From positions 1,550,001 to 1,614,000 of the forward strand of contig NZ_JAMOAO010000001.1 of assembly GCF_030555055.1 (NCBI RefSeq): a DNA stretch of 64,000 nucleotides, in the 5' to 3' direction. Under the pieces are notes generated by a model. The model did not search any database, was not told the DNA's origin, and saw nothing but the letters and a program-made list of their open reading frames with translations. Position numbers and translations under genes: made by a program. The stretch comes from Nocardiopsis sp. YSL2 (lineage in GTDB: Bacteria > Actinomycetota > Actinomycetes > Streptosporangiales > Streptosporangiaceae). Below, one piece after another: positions 16,813-25,588 of the stretch. The first letter of the stretch is position 1. Every line of letters begins with the position of its first letter.

Positions 16813-18360
16813 ATGGCAACGATCCCTCCCCCGGCCCCGGCCGTCCCTCCTCCCGTCCCCACGGGCAGGCCCCTGCGCCGGTCCATCGGCGTGCTGGGCG
16901 GCGTCGCCATCGCGGCCTCCAGCACAGCGGCCACCACCACCATCGGCATCGGCCTGACCGCGATGGCGCTCACGGTCGGCCCCCACCTGCCCGCCGTCCT
17001 GCTGCTGGGCGTCCTGCCCATCCTCTGTATCGCCGGGGCGTACACGCAGCTCAACCGGGTCGAACCGAACGCGGGCAACACCTACGTGTGGGTCGGGCGC
17101 TCCCTCAGTCCGTGGCTGGGCTTCCTGGTGGGGTGGACCCTGATCGTCGCCACGGTGGCGTTCCTCGCCTACACCACCGCCGTGACCGGATCCGCGATCC
17201 TGCAGACGGCCCTGGTGTTCGGCGTGACCGGTGTCGCGGGGCTGGACGTCGACCCCGGATCCACGGCCCAGGGCGTCGCGACGGGCGTCCTGGTGCTCGT
17301 CGCGGTGACGCTGACCGCGGTCGCCGGTCTGCGCACGGCGGCCCGGTTCCAGGTCGCCCTGCTGGTCTTCGAGTACGCGGTCCTGCTCGGGTTCCTCGGC
17401 TACGGCGCCGTGACCGGCCCCAACCCCTTCAGCTGGGACTGGTTCAACCCCTTCGCCCTCCCCTCCGCGCAGGTGCTCGCGCAGGGTCTGCTGCTCTCGG
17501 TGTTCTGCTACTGGGGGTTCGAGGCGGCCTTCAGCGTCAACGAGGAGGTGCGCGACCCGAGGGACGCCTCCCGCGCCGGACTCATCACCCTGCTCAGCGT
17601 GCTCGGCCTGTTCATGCTCGGCTCGGTGGCCTTCCAGCGCGTGCTCTCGGACCGGGAGCTGACCGAGAGCGGGGAGCAGGGGCTCGCCGTCTTCGCCGGT
17701 CACCTGGCCGGGCAGCCGTGGGCGACGCTTCCGCTGGTGGCGCTGATGTTCTCGGCCGTCGCCTCGCTCCAGGCCGGGGTGATCCCGACCGCCCGCGCCA
17801 TGTTCGCCATGAGCCGGGACCGTACCCTCGGGCCGCTGTGGTCCCGGGTCAGCCCGCGGTTCGGCACGCCGGCCGCGGGGACCGTCGCCCTCGGCTCCCT
17901 GGCGGCGGCCGTCGCGGTGCTGTCACTGGCGATCCCCCGGCTCTCGGACGTGATCCTGGCGACCGTCAACTCGGTCGGCCTGCTCATCGCCCTCATCTAC
18001 GTGCTGACGGCGCTGGCCGCCGTCGTGAGGTTCCTGGGCCTCTTCCGGCGGTCGTGGCGGGCGGGGCTCGTCGCCGTGGTCCTGCCCCTCCTGGGCGGGA
18101 CGGTCCTGCTCGTGATCACCGGCTACCTGTGCTGGCTCTTCGCCACCGGTACCGACCACTTCGCCGTGGACCCCGACAACGGCTGGTTCCTGCTGACGGT
18201 CCCGGCGCTCATGCTCGCCTCGGGACTGGTGGCCGCCGCCTGGGCGCGCTGGGTGCGAAAGTCCCCCTACTTCCTCCGCGGAAACGACCCGGAGCAGCCC
18301 GCCGAACCCGCCCCGACCGAGACCGTCATCCCCGAACCGGAAGGATCGAACCACCGATGA
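16813..18360 (+). CDS. APC-family amino acid/amine permease
   Basis: A 515-residue transporter with about 12 hydrophobic segments. The first helix contains the unwound GGVAIAASSTAATTTIGIG substrate loop of APC transporters; RVEPNAGNTYVWVGRSLSPW and FCYWGFEAAFSVNEEVRDPR are characteristic of the second and sixth-helix regions. It would import an amino acid, amine or related compound. The stop overlaps the start of the amidohydrolase (ATGA), so the two are coupled. Transporter and hydrolase presumably handle the same or related substrate. Confidence 0.92.
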   Translation: MATIPPPAPAVPPPVPTGRPLRRSIGVLGGVAIAASSTAATTTIGIGLTAMALTVGPHLPAVLLLGVLPILCIAGAYTQLNRVEPNAGNTYVWVGRSLSPWLGFLVGWTLIVATVAFLAYTTAVTGSAILQTALVFGVTGVAGLDVDPGSTAQGVATGVLVLVAVTLTAVAGLRTAARFQVALLVFEYAVLLGFLGYGAVTGPNPFSWDWFNPFALPSAQVLAQGLLLSVFCYWGFEAAFSVNEEVRDPRDASRAGLITLLSVLGLFMLGSVAFQRVLSDRELTESGEQGLAVFAGHLAGQPWATLPLVALMFSAVASLQAGVIPTARAMFAMSRDRTLGPLWSRVSPRFGTPAAGTVALGSLAAAVAVLSLAIPRLSDVILATVNSVGLLIALIYVLTALAAVVRFLGLFRRSWRAGLVAVVLPLLGGTVLLVITGYLCWLFATGTDHFAVDPDNGWFLLTVPALMLASGLVAAAWARWVRKSPYFLRGNDPEQPAEPAPTETVIPEPEGSNHR

Positions 18361-20015
18361 ACTCCCGCCACGCCGACCTCGTCCTCACCGGAGGCGCCGT
18401 CCTCACGCCGGACGGCCCGCGCACCGGAGCACCGGACGGCGCGAACTCCGTCGCCGTCGCGGACGGCCGTATCGCGGCCGTGGGCCGCGAGGAGGTCCTG
18501 GACCTGGCCGGCCCGAGCACCAGGGTCGTGGACCTGGCAGGCCGGCTCCTGATGCCCGGCTTCCAGGACGCCCACGCACACCCGGTCACCGCGGGCCTGG
18601 AGATGGTCCACTGCGACCTGACCGAGGCCCGGACCGCGGAGGAGACCGTCGCCGCCGTGGCCGCCTACGCCGCCACGCACCCCGGCCAGGGATGGATCAC
18701 CGGCGGCGGCTGGTCCATGGAGGCCTTCGAGGGCGGCGCGCCGCACCGGACAGCCCTGGACGCCGTGGTCCCGGACCGCCCGGCCTACCTGCCCAACCGC
18801 GACCACCACGGAGCCTGGGCCAACAGCCGGGCGCTGGAGCTGGCGGGCATCACGCGCCACACCCCCGACCCGTCGGACGGCCGTATCGAGCGCGACGCCG
18901 ACGGCGAACCCACCGGGCTCCTCCAGGAGGGGGCGATGGACCTGGTGGGCCGGCTGGCCCCGGAGCCCTCCCCGGCGGAGCTGCGCGCCGCGCTGCTGCG
19001 CGCGCAGGGGCACCTGCACTCGTTGGGGATCACGGCCTGGCAGGACGCCATCGTCGGGGCCTTCCCGGGCATGCCGGACGTGTCGTCGACCTACGCGGCG
19101 CTCGCGCGCGAGGGAGCGCTCACCGCGCGGGTGGTCGGCGCGCTGTGGTGGGACCGGGACCGCGGCGCCGAGCAGATCCCCGAACTCCTGGAACGCCGCG
19201 CGGCCCTGAGCCACGGCCGGTTCCGCGCCGACACGGTGAAGATCATGCTCGACGGCGTCGCCGAGACGGGCACCGCGGCGATGCTCGACCCGTATCTGGA
19301 CGGCTGCGGTTGCCCCACGGGCAACCGGGGGACGAGCTTCGTGGATCCGGAACGGCTCGCGGGCTACGTCACGGAGCTGGACGCGCTCGGGTTCCAGACG
19401 CACTTCCACGCGCTCGGCGACCGCGCGGTGCGCGACGCCCTGGACGCGCTCGAATCGGCGCGCGGGGCCAACGGGCCCTCCGTGAACCGTCCGCACCTGG
19501 CGCACCTGCAGGTCGTCCACCCGGACGACGTGCCCCGCTTCGCGGCCCTGGGAGCGACGGCGAACCTGCAGCCGCTGTGGGCGGCCCACGAGCCCCAGAT
19601 GGACGAGCTGACCATTCCGTTCCTGGGAGCGGAGAGAGCCGGGTGGCAGTACCCGTTCGGCTCGCTCAGGCGCGCCGGGGCGGTCCTGGCGGCGGGCAGC
19701 GACTGGCCGGTCAGCAGCCCGGATCCGGTCCTGGGCGTCCACGTGGCGGTCAACAGGGTCCTGCCGGGCTCGTCGGCCCCGGTGTTCCTCCCGGCGGAGC
19801 GCCTGGACCTGCGGACGGCCATCACGGCCTACACGGCGGGTTCGGCGTACGTGAACCGCCTGGACGAGACGGGGGCCATCAGGCCGGGAGCGCTGGCCGA
19901 CCTGGTGGTACTGGACCGCGACCCGTTCGCGGGTCCACCGGAGGAGATCCACGAGGCCCGCGCCGCGCTCACCTTCGTGGAAGGCGAGGCGGTCTACGAG
20001 GCGTCCACCGCCTGA
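18357..20015 (+). CDS. Amidohydrolase 3 family (YtcJ-like) metal-dependent hydrolase
   Basis: A 552-residue enzyme of the amidohydrolase superfamily. GRLLMPGFQDAHAHP carries the N-terminal metal histidines, TVKIMLDGVAETGTAAML holds the bridging lysine region, HFHALGDRAVRDALD the third metal His, and AAGSDWPVSSPDPV the catalytic Asp. GALADLVVLDRDPF is the C-terminal composite-sandwich signature. The substrate is unknown; YtcJ-type enzymes hydrolyse amides or N-formyl groups. It is the second gene of the permease operon, with AAGGA 10 nt before the ATG. Confidence 0.93.
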   Translation: MNSRHADLVLTGGAVLTPDGPRTGAPDGANSVAVADGRIAAVGREEVLDLAGPSTRVVDLAGRLLMPGFQDAHAHPVTAGLEMVHCDLTEARTAEETVAAVAAYAATHPGQGWITGGGWSMEAFEGGAPHRTALDAVVPDRPAYLPNRDHHGAWANSRALELAGITRHTPDPSDGRIERDADGEPTGLLQEGAMDLVGRLAPEPSPAELRAALLRAQGHLHSLGITAWQDAIVGAFPGMPDVSSTYAALAREGALTARVVGALWWDRDRGAEQIPELLERRAALSHGRFRADTVKIMLDGVAETGTAAMLDPYLDGCGCPTGNRGTSFVDPERLAGYVTELDALGFQTHFHALGDRAVRDALDALESARGANGPSVNRPHLAHLQVVHPDDVPRFAALGATANLQPLWAAHEPQMDELTIPFLGAERAGWQYPFGSLRRAGAVLAAGSDWPVSSPDPVLGVHVAVNRVLPGSSAPVFLPAERLDLRTAITAYTAGSAYVNRLDETGAIRPGALADLVVLDRDPFAGPPEEIHEARAALTFVEGEAVYEASTA

Positions 20016-20062
20016 CCCGGCCCGTACGGCGTCCCCCGCCGTCGTCGGGACCACCCGGTTCG

Positions 20063-20105
20063 CGCGCGGAGTGGGGCCGGTCGCCGACCGGCCCCACTCC
20101 GCGCG
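20063..20105 (+). terminator. Strong hairpin terminator after amidohydrolase
   Basis: A perfect 20-bp stem (left arm 20063-20082, right arm 20086-20105) with a 3-nt loop, 47 bp after the stop. The remaining 280 bp to the next gene show no recognisable feature. Confidence 0.9.
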
Positions 20106-20385
20106 GTCGGGCATCGTTCACGGTCGACGCCCGGCGGGCGGCGGCGGAACGCCTGCCGCACTCCCCCTACAGGGACTGCGGTTCGGCCACCGAACCATGC
20201 AGCCCGCTTCGCTGGGGCCCGCGAGGACGTCGAGATCGGTCCCGGGAGGAGTACGCGGAAGCGGCGATCTGCCGCGCGCAGGACCGGACGGCCTTCCGGT
20301 TCAGGTCGATCCGCCATGCATTCGCTACCAACCGGTAACCCCTTGGTGCCCGCGCGGTGTCCTCGGCTGGACAGGCTGTGCTGTC

Positions 20386-21336
20386 GTGTACAGACGAACA
20401 GCCCCCGCCCTCATCGTCGCCCTGATCCTCCCCCTCTTCGTGGCCGTGGGCCCCGCGTCGGCCGACCCCGGCCCCGCGCCCCGCATCGCCACCTACAACG
20501 CCTACCTGCTGCCCCGCGCGCTCTACCCCAACTGGGGCCAGGAGATCCGCGCCGACCTCATCGCCCGGGACGGCGTCGTGTCCGGGCAGGACGTCGTGGT
20601 CCTCCAGGAGCTCTTCGACAACCCCTCCGCCGACGTCCTGCGCGCCGGGATCTCCGAGGAGTACCCCCACGGCACGCCCGTCGTGGGGCGCTCGCGCTCG
20701 GGCTGGGACGCCACCACCGGCTACCGAGCCCACACCACGACCAACGGCGGTGTCAGCGTCCACAGCGTCTGGCCGATCGTCCGCCGCGAGCAGCACATCT
20801 TCACGCGCTCCTGCGGTTCCGACTGGTTCGCCAACAAGGGCTTCGCCCGGGTGGAGCTGGACACCCCCGACGGCCCCCTGCACGTCATCGGCACCCACAT
20901 GCAGTCCGAGGACAGCTCCTGCGCCGACGGCGAGGACGAGGACGTCCGCACCCACCAGCTCGGGCAGATCCGCGCCGTCATCGACACGATTCCCGACGGC
21001 GAGCCGGTCTACGTGGCGGGCGACCTCAACATCGTCGGCGGCGGCGGGGAGTGGGACCGCGCACTCAAGCGGCTCGACGCGGTCGAGCCGGCCTTCACCG
21101 GCGCCCCCTACTCCTGGGACACCGGCACCAACTCCATCGCCCGGTACAACTACCCCGACTGGGGACCGCAGCAGCTCGACTACGTGCTGCCGATCCGCGG
21201 CGGCGCGGCTCCGGTGTCGTTCACCAACGAGACGCGCGGCGTCAAGAGCGAACCGTGGTCCGTCTCGTCCTGGGGCCGGACCTACACCTACGACGACTAC
21301 TCCGACCACTACCCGGTCTTCGGCACCGCGGGCTGA
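20386..21336 (+). CDS. Secreted sphingomyelinase C (neutral sphingomyelin phosphodiesterase) homologue
   Basis: A 316-residue protein with a Sec signal peptide ending ASA at residue 26. The mature part follows Bacillus cereus-type sphingomyelinase C almost motif for motif: ALYPNWGQEIRADLI, QDVVVLQELFDN with metal-ligand Glu75, the GWDATTGY segment, IGTHMQSEDSSC with His171, AGDLNI with Asp213 and Asn215, and DYSDHYPVFG with the catalytic His308. The family cleaves sphingomyelin to ceramide and phosphocholine using Mg. Cys143 and Cys179 match the positions of a disulfide in that family. The start is a GTG with a poor ribosome site, the least certain part. It stands alone, upstream of a convergent CPBP protease gene. 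Confidence 0.9.
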   Translation: MYRRTAPALIVALILPLFVAVGPASADPGPAPRIATYNAYLLPRALYPNWGQEIRADLIARDGVVSGQDVVVLQELFDNPSADVLRAGISEEYPHGTPVVGRSRSGWDATTGYRAHTTTNGGVSVHSVWPIVRREQHIFTRSCGSDWFANKGFARVELDTPDGPLHVIGTHMQSEDSSCADGEDEDVRTHQLGQIRAVIDTIPDGEPVYVAGDLNIVGGGGEWDRALKRLDAVEPAFTGAPYSWDTGTNSIARYNYPDWGPQQLDYVLPIRGGAAPVSFTNETRGVKSEPWSVSSWGRTYTYDDYSDHYPVFGTAG

Positions 21337-21372
21337 CGCCCCGGACGGGCCGGGCGCCCGGGGACGGCGCGG

Positions 21373-22581
21373 TCAGCGCCGTGCCCGGGCGCTGGCTCGC
21401 CGTACGCCCCCGCGGCCGGCGAGCCAGGTCACCCCCAGCACGTACGCGCCCACCTGCGCCACGGTCAGCGCCAGCCCGAGCGGTGTCCCCCCGCCCGACG
21501 GCAGGCCGGCGCCGAGGACGGCCCCCGTGCCGACCTCCGACAGCCGCCCCTCGTAGGCGGTGAGCAGGAACTGGACCAGGCTGCTGACCACGTGCAGGCC
21601 GATCGCGGCCTCCACGCCCCCCGTGCGCCAGGTCAGCCAGGCCATCCCCAGTCCCATGACCGTGAGCGAGGACGTCACCCACAGGTCGTCGGGATGCGTG
21701 GCCGCGTAGAGCACCGGGACCAGGGTGCCCCCGGCCAGGACCGCCGTTCCCGGTGAGCGCAGCACGCGCGACGCGGCCCCGCCGCCCCGGGGTTCGCCCG
21801 GGCGGGCGCCCAGGGACCCGACGAGCTGCATCATCAGCCCCCGCGCGGTGAGTTCCTCGGCGGCGGCCTGGAACGGCACCAGCAGGACGATGACGACCAC
21901 CGCCGCCGCGAACACCTCCGCTCCCCCTGTCTCCCCCACGGGCCCGGACCCCGGGGCCAGGCGGTCCACCAGGAACAGGAAGGCGATCAGGCACACCCCG
22001 ACGGGCACGACCGCGGCGGCCGTGCAGCGCAGCAGCCAGCTCCAGCGCAACCGGCCCTCCACCGACATCAAGGTCCCCACGCGGCGCCACTGCACCACGC
22101 GCACCACGAACAGCACGATGGGGATCAGCAGCGCCGTCGGCGCGAGCCCGAACGCCAGCCCCGCGACCTCCCCCACGCTCATCGCGTCGGGGGCCAGGCC
22201 GCTGCCGCCGATGACCGCGACGATCGTGATCGCGAGCACGATGCCGATCCACAGGAAGACCAGGAGGATCCCGAAGACCAGCAGGGTCAGCAGCGGGGTC
22301 CACCAGCGGAACCGGGAGTTGCGACCCAACCTGTGATAGGGCTCACCCTCCGGCAGTCCCGCGCTGGCGAACTCGTTGGTGCGCACCGGACGCGGCGGGG
22401 GCCAGGCCCACACGGACGCCTCGGCACTGACCGCGGGCTGCCCCCCGGGCGGCGTGAGTCGCCCGCCCCCGGGCGGGCCCGCCCAGTCCTGCTCCTGCGG
22501 GTAGCCGTCGAGGGCCCGCCCCTCCGGCCCCTCGGGCGCGGCGGGCCAGGACGAACCAGGCGGCGGCGGAACATTTCCCAT
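21373..22581 (-). CDS. CPBP family intramembrane metalloprotease
   Basis: A 402-residue protein. The first 90 residues are Pro/Gly-rich and cytoplasmic; about eight membrane segments follow. AAAEELTARGLMMQLV contains the E-E-x3-R motif of the CPBP (Abi/Rce1) family, and LYAATHPDDLW and IGLHVVSSLVQF supply the later histidines. The family includes prenyl-protein endopeptidases and bacteriocin self-immunity proteins, but most bacterial members are uncharacterised. The ATG at 22581 has no strong ribosome site. It is convergent with the sphingomyelinase gene and divergent from mrp. Confidence 0.9.
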   Translation of the reverse strand: MGNVPPPPGSSWPAAPEGPEGRALDGYPQEQDWAGPPGGGRLTPPGGQPAVSAEASVWAWPPPRPVRTNEFASAGLPEGEPYHRLGRNSRFRWWTPLLTLLVFGILLVFLWIGIVLAITIVAVIGGSGLAPDAMSVGEVAGLAFGLAPTALLIPIVLFVVRVVQWRRVGTLMSVEGRLRWSWLLRCTAAAVVPVGVCLIAFLFLVDRLAPGSGPVGETGGAEVFAAAVVVIVLLVPFQAAAEELTARGLMMQLVGSLGARPGEPRGGGAASRVLRSPGTAVLAGGTLVPVLYAATHPDDLWVTSSLTVMGLGMAWLTWRTGGVEAAIGLHVVSSLVQFLLTAYEGRLSEVGTGAVLGAGLPSGGGTPLGLALTVAQVGAYVLGVTWLAGRGGVRRASARARR

Positions 22582-22766
22582 GGTGCGCAGAGACTACTAT
22601 CCGGCCCTGTATCGCCTGCGTTAAGGACGTGCCGTTATCGGATGATCACCCTGCGGATCAAGACCCGCGCCACACGCCGATCGGAATAGCCGACCACCCG
22701 CCACCCGTTGTGACTGGTGGTCGCGTGGGGCCGACTCCACAGGCCGAGTACCTCATCCCACTGACC

Positions 22767-22772
22767 TACGAT
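22767..22772 (+). promoter_or_regulatory. -10 box placing the mrp transcript start at its ATG
   Basis: TACGAT ends 7 bp before the mrp ATG, and no ribosome-binding site is present. This spacing fits a leaderless mRNA. Confidence 0.6.
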
Positions 22773-22779
22773 TGAGTAC

Positions 22780-23919
22780 ATGTCCTCCACACCATCCACC
22801 GAGCAGGTGCGCAAGGCCCTGGCCACGGTGCAAGATCCGGAGATCCACCGCCCCATCACCGACCTCGGCATGGTCAAGAGCGTCGACATCGCCGACGACG
22901 GTGCCGTCAGCGTCGGCATCTACCTGACCGTCGCCGGATGCCCGATGAAGGGTCGCATCGAGAAGGACGTGACCGAAGCGGTGACCAAGGTCGCCGGGGT
23001 CACCTCCGTCAGCGTCGAACTCGACGTCATGAGCGACGAACAGCGCAAGGAGCTGCAGACGCAGCTGCGCGGCGGCCAGGCGGAGAAGGAGATCCCCTTC
23101 GCCAAGCCGAACTCCCTCACCAAGGTCTTCGCCGTCGCCTCCGGCAAGGGCGGTGTGGGCAAGTCCTCCGTCACCGTGAACCTCGCCGCGGCCATGGCGG
23201 CCCAGGGCCACAAGGTCGGCGTCGTCGACGCCGACATCTACGGCCACTCGGTGCCCCGCATGCTCGGTGCGTCGGACTACCCGACCAAGGTCGAGGACAT
23301 GATCCTCCCTCCCTCCGCGCACGACATCAAGGTCATCTCGGTGGGCATGTTCACCCAGGGCAACCAGCCCGTGGTGTGGCGCGGCCCGATGCTGCACCGC
23401 GCGCTGCAGCAGTTCCTGTCGGACGTGTACTGGGGCGACCTCGACGTCCTGCTGATGGACCTGCCCCCGGGCACCGGCGACATCGCCATCTCGGTCGCGC
23501 AGCTGCTGCCGAACGCCGAGCTGCTCGTGGTGACCACGCCGCAGATGGCGGCCGCCGAGGTCGCCGAGCGCGCCGGAGCGATCACCGCGCAGACCCACCA
23601 GCGCATCGCCGGCGTCATCGAGAACATGTCGTACTTCGTTCCGCCGGGCGGCGGAGAGCCCCTGCGGCTCTTCGGCGAGGGCGGCGGCCAGACGGTCGCC
23701 GACGCCCTGAGCCGGACGCTGGGCACCAGCATCCCGCTGCTGGGACAGATCCCGCTGGACACACGGGTGCGCGAGGGCGGCGACGAGGGCAAGCCCCTGG
23801 TCCTGACCGACCCCGACTCCGAGGCCAGCAAGATCATGTCCTCCATCGCCGAGTCCCTGGCGGGCAAGCCGCGCGGGCTCGCCGGCATGCAGCTGGGCAT
23901 CTCCCCGGCCGGCCGCTAG
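22780..23919 (+). CDS. mrp: Mrp/NBP35-family P-loop ATPase (iron-sulfur cluster carrier)
   Basis: A 379-residue protein. The N-terminal DUF59 (MIP18) domain covers about 1-95 and contains VAGCPMKGRIEKD. The ATPase domain has ASGKGGVGKSSVTVNLA (deviant Walker A), VVDADIYGHSVPRM and LLMDLPPGTGD. Mrp proteins carry Fe-S clusters to apo-proteins. The C-x-x-C pair present in many Mrp proteins after ENMSYFV is absent: the sequence is VPPGGGEP. That is how I recall mycobacterial Mrp as well, so it is probably a lineage feature. The start ATG has no ribosome site but a -10 box 7 bp upstream. Confidence 0.94.
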   Translation: MSSTPSTEQVRKALATVQDPEIHRPITDLGMVKSVDIADDGAVSVGIYLTVAGCPMKGRIEKDVTEAVTKVAGVTSVSVELDVMSDEQRKELQTQLRGGQAEKEIPFAKPNSLTKVFAVASGKGGVGKSSVTVNLAAAMAAQGHKVGVVDADIYGHSVPRMLGASDYPTKVEDMILPPSAHDIKVISVGMFTQGNQPVVWRGPMLHRALQQFLSDVYWGDLDVLLMDLPPGTGDIAISVAQLLPNAELLVVTTPQMAAAEVAERAGAITAQTHQRIAGVIENMSYFVPPGGGEPLRLFGEGGGQTVADALSRTLGTSIPLLGQIPLDTRVREGGDEGKPLVLTDPDSEASKIMSSIAESLAGKPRGLAGMQLGISPAGR

Positions 23920-23934
23920 CGGCCGCACGACGCC

Positions 23935-23968
23935 CGAGGGCCCCGGAGCGACCGCTCCGGGGCCCTCG
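23935..23968. terminator. Hairpin terminator between mrp and htrA
   Basis: A 16-bp perfect stem (cgagggccccggagcg and its complement), closed by a short acc loop, lies between the convergent genes and can serve both. Confidence 0.85.
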
Positions 23969-23980
23969 TGTGCGCCGGCG

Positions 23981-25537
23981 TCAGTCGGCGGTCGCGCCCA
24001 GGGTGACGCTGGTGCTCTCGCGCGTGCCGTCGCGCTCGTACTCCAGGTCGACCTCGGTGCCCGGCGTGCGGTCGCGCAGCATCGCCATCAGCTCCGACCC
24101 GGACTGCACGCGCCGCCCGTCCAGGGACACGATGACATCGCCCGATTCCAGACCCGCCTCGTCGGCCGGACCGCCGGGCTCGACGGCGCGGGAGCCGTCG
24201 GCGATGACCGCGCCGGCGATCGGGCTCTCCAGGTCGATCTCCGCGCCGATGTCGGCGTAGCTGGTCTCGTCGTGGTCCACGAGCCGGTTCACCACGCGCT
24301 CCGCCTCGTTGGACGGGATCGCGAAGCCCAGGCCGATGTTGCCCGTGGACTCGCCCATATAGCCGGCCATGCTCACGATCATCGAGTTCACGCCGATGAC
24401 CCGGCCCCCGGAGTCCACGAGCGGGCCGCCCGAGTTGCCCGGGTTGATCGCCGCGTCGGTCTGGATGGCGTAGAAGCGGCTGGCGTTGGGGCCCTCACCG
24501 GAGCTGACCGGGCGGTCGACGGCGCTGATGATGCCCTGCGTGACGGTGCCCGCGTAGCCCAGCGGCGCGCCGATGGCGATGACCTCGTCGCCCACGAGCG
24601 CCTGGTCCGAGTCGCCGAACTCCAGAGCCTCGACGTCGCCCTTGGGGGAGTCGAGCGCCAGCACGGCCAGGTCCGAGCTGGGGTCGGAGCCGACCACCGT
24701 GGCGTCGGACAGCGTGCCGTCGCTGTACTCGATCCGGATGCCGTCCTCCTCCAGCACGGAGGAGACGTGGTCGTTGGTGACGACGTGGTCGTCGCTGATG
24801 ACGAACCCTGAACCTCCGCCGCCGATGCGGGCGTCCGCGCTCTGGATGGAGACCACGCTCGGGCTGACCCGCTGGGCCACGCCCGCGATGGTGTCGGGGT
24901 CGCGCTCGGGGGCTTCGGGCGGCGGCTCGTTGAGGCGGGCGCCCTCGTCCTCGGCCTCGGCCTCGGGTGCGGCCGGACCGGTGAGGAACGAGCCCGCCAG
25001 ACCGCCGGCGCCGCCCGCGATCAGCGCGACGACGAGCATGCCGGACAGCGCCATCCAGGCCGGAATCCCGCGGCGGCGGGGGGTCGGCGCGCCGTACGGG
25101 CCCAGCGGCTGCCCGGGGGGCGGCCCTGCGGGTACCTGGCGCTGCCCGGGCGGCGGTCCGCCGGGGCCCTGCGGCTGTCCGGGGGCGGGCCCCGCGGGAC
25201 CGGGCCGCTGCCCGGGGTACGGGCCGCCGTGGCCCATCGCTGCGGGGGTGGCGTGGTTCTGGGGGCTCTGGGGGCTCTGTTGACCGGTGGGGTTCATGCG
25301 GTTGGCGTTGCCCGGCACTCCCGTGGTCCCGTGCGGTGGCGCGGCGGCGCCCTCCGTCCCGGGGGCGGGAAAGGAACCCGTGTGCGCGGGCGCGGCGAAT
25401 CCCGGGGCCGTTCCCGTGGGCGGACGGCCGACGGGCGGCGCGGGCGGCCCACCGGCGTCCGGGGGTGTTCCACCCTTCGGTGGGGTCGCCCGCCCGGGGT
25501 CGCCCCCGTGGTCCGGCCGACCGAAGTCCTCACTCAA
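23981..25537 (-). CDS. htrA: HtrA-like trypsin-type serine protease with PDZ domain
   Basis: A 518-residue protein. Residues 1-150 are Pro/Gly/Gln-rich with repeated PAGPAPGQP / GPPPGQ units and are cytoplasmic. One membrane helix follows (WMALSGMLVVALIAGGAGGL). The extracellular protease domain carries the triad His in VVTNDHVSS, Asp in SSDLAVLALD and Ser in NPGNSGGPLV. A PDZ domain ends the protein (ESGDVIVSLDGRRVQSGSEL). It would degrade or process misfolded envelope proteins. It is downstream of sigE, rseA and the RseB-like gene on the same strand, so it probably belongs to the SigE regulon. Confidence 0.94.
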   Translation of the reverse strand: MSEDFGRPDHGGDPGRATPPKGGTPPDAGGPPAPPVGRPPTGTAPGFAAPAHTGSFPAPGTEGAAAPPHGTTGVPGNANRMNPTGQQSPQSPQNHATPAAMGHGGPYPGQRPGPAGPAPGQPQGPGGPPPGQRQVPAGPPPGQPLGPYGAPTPRRRGIPAWMALSGMLVVALIAGGAGGLAGSFLTGPAAPEAEAEDEGARLNEPPPEAPERDPDTIAGVAQRVSPSVVSIQSADARIGGGGSGFVISDDHVVTNDHVSSVLEEDGIRIEYSDGTLSDATVVGSDPSSDLAVLALDSPKGDVEALEFGDSDQALVGDEVIAIGAPLGYAGTVTQGIISAVDRPVSSGEGPNASRFYAIQTDAAINPGNSGGPLVDSGGRVIGVNSMIVSMAGYMGESTGNIGLGFAIPSNEAERVVNRLVDHDETSYADIGAEIDLESPIAGAVIADGSRAVEPGGPADEAGLESGDVIVSLDGRRVQSGSELMAMLRDRTPGTEVDLEYERDGTRESTSVTLGATAD

Positions 25538-25588
25538 GACCTGCTCCGTACATCGCTTGGTGTTCGGTCTGCGCGGCCCCCGGAGAAC

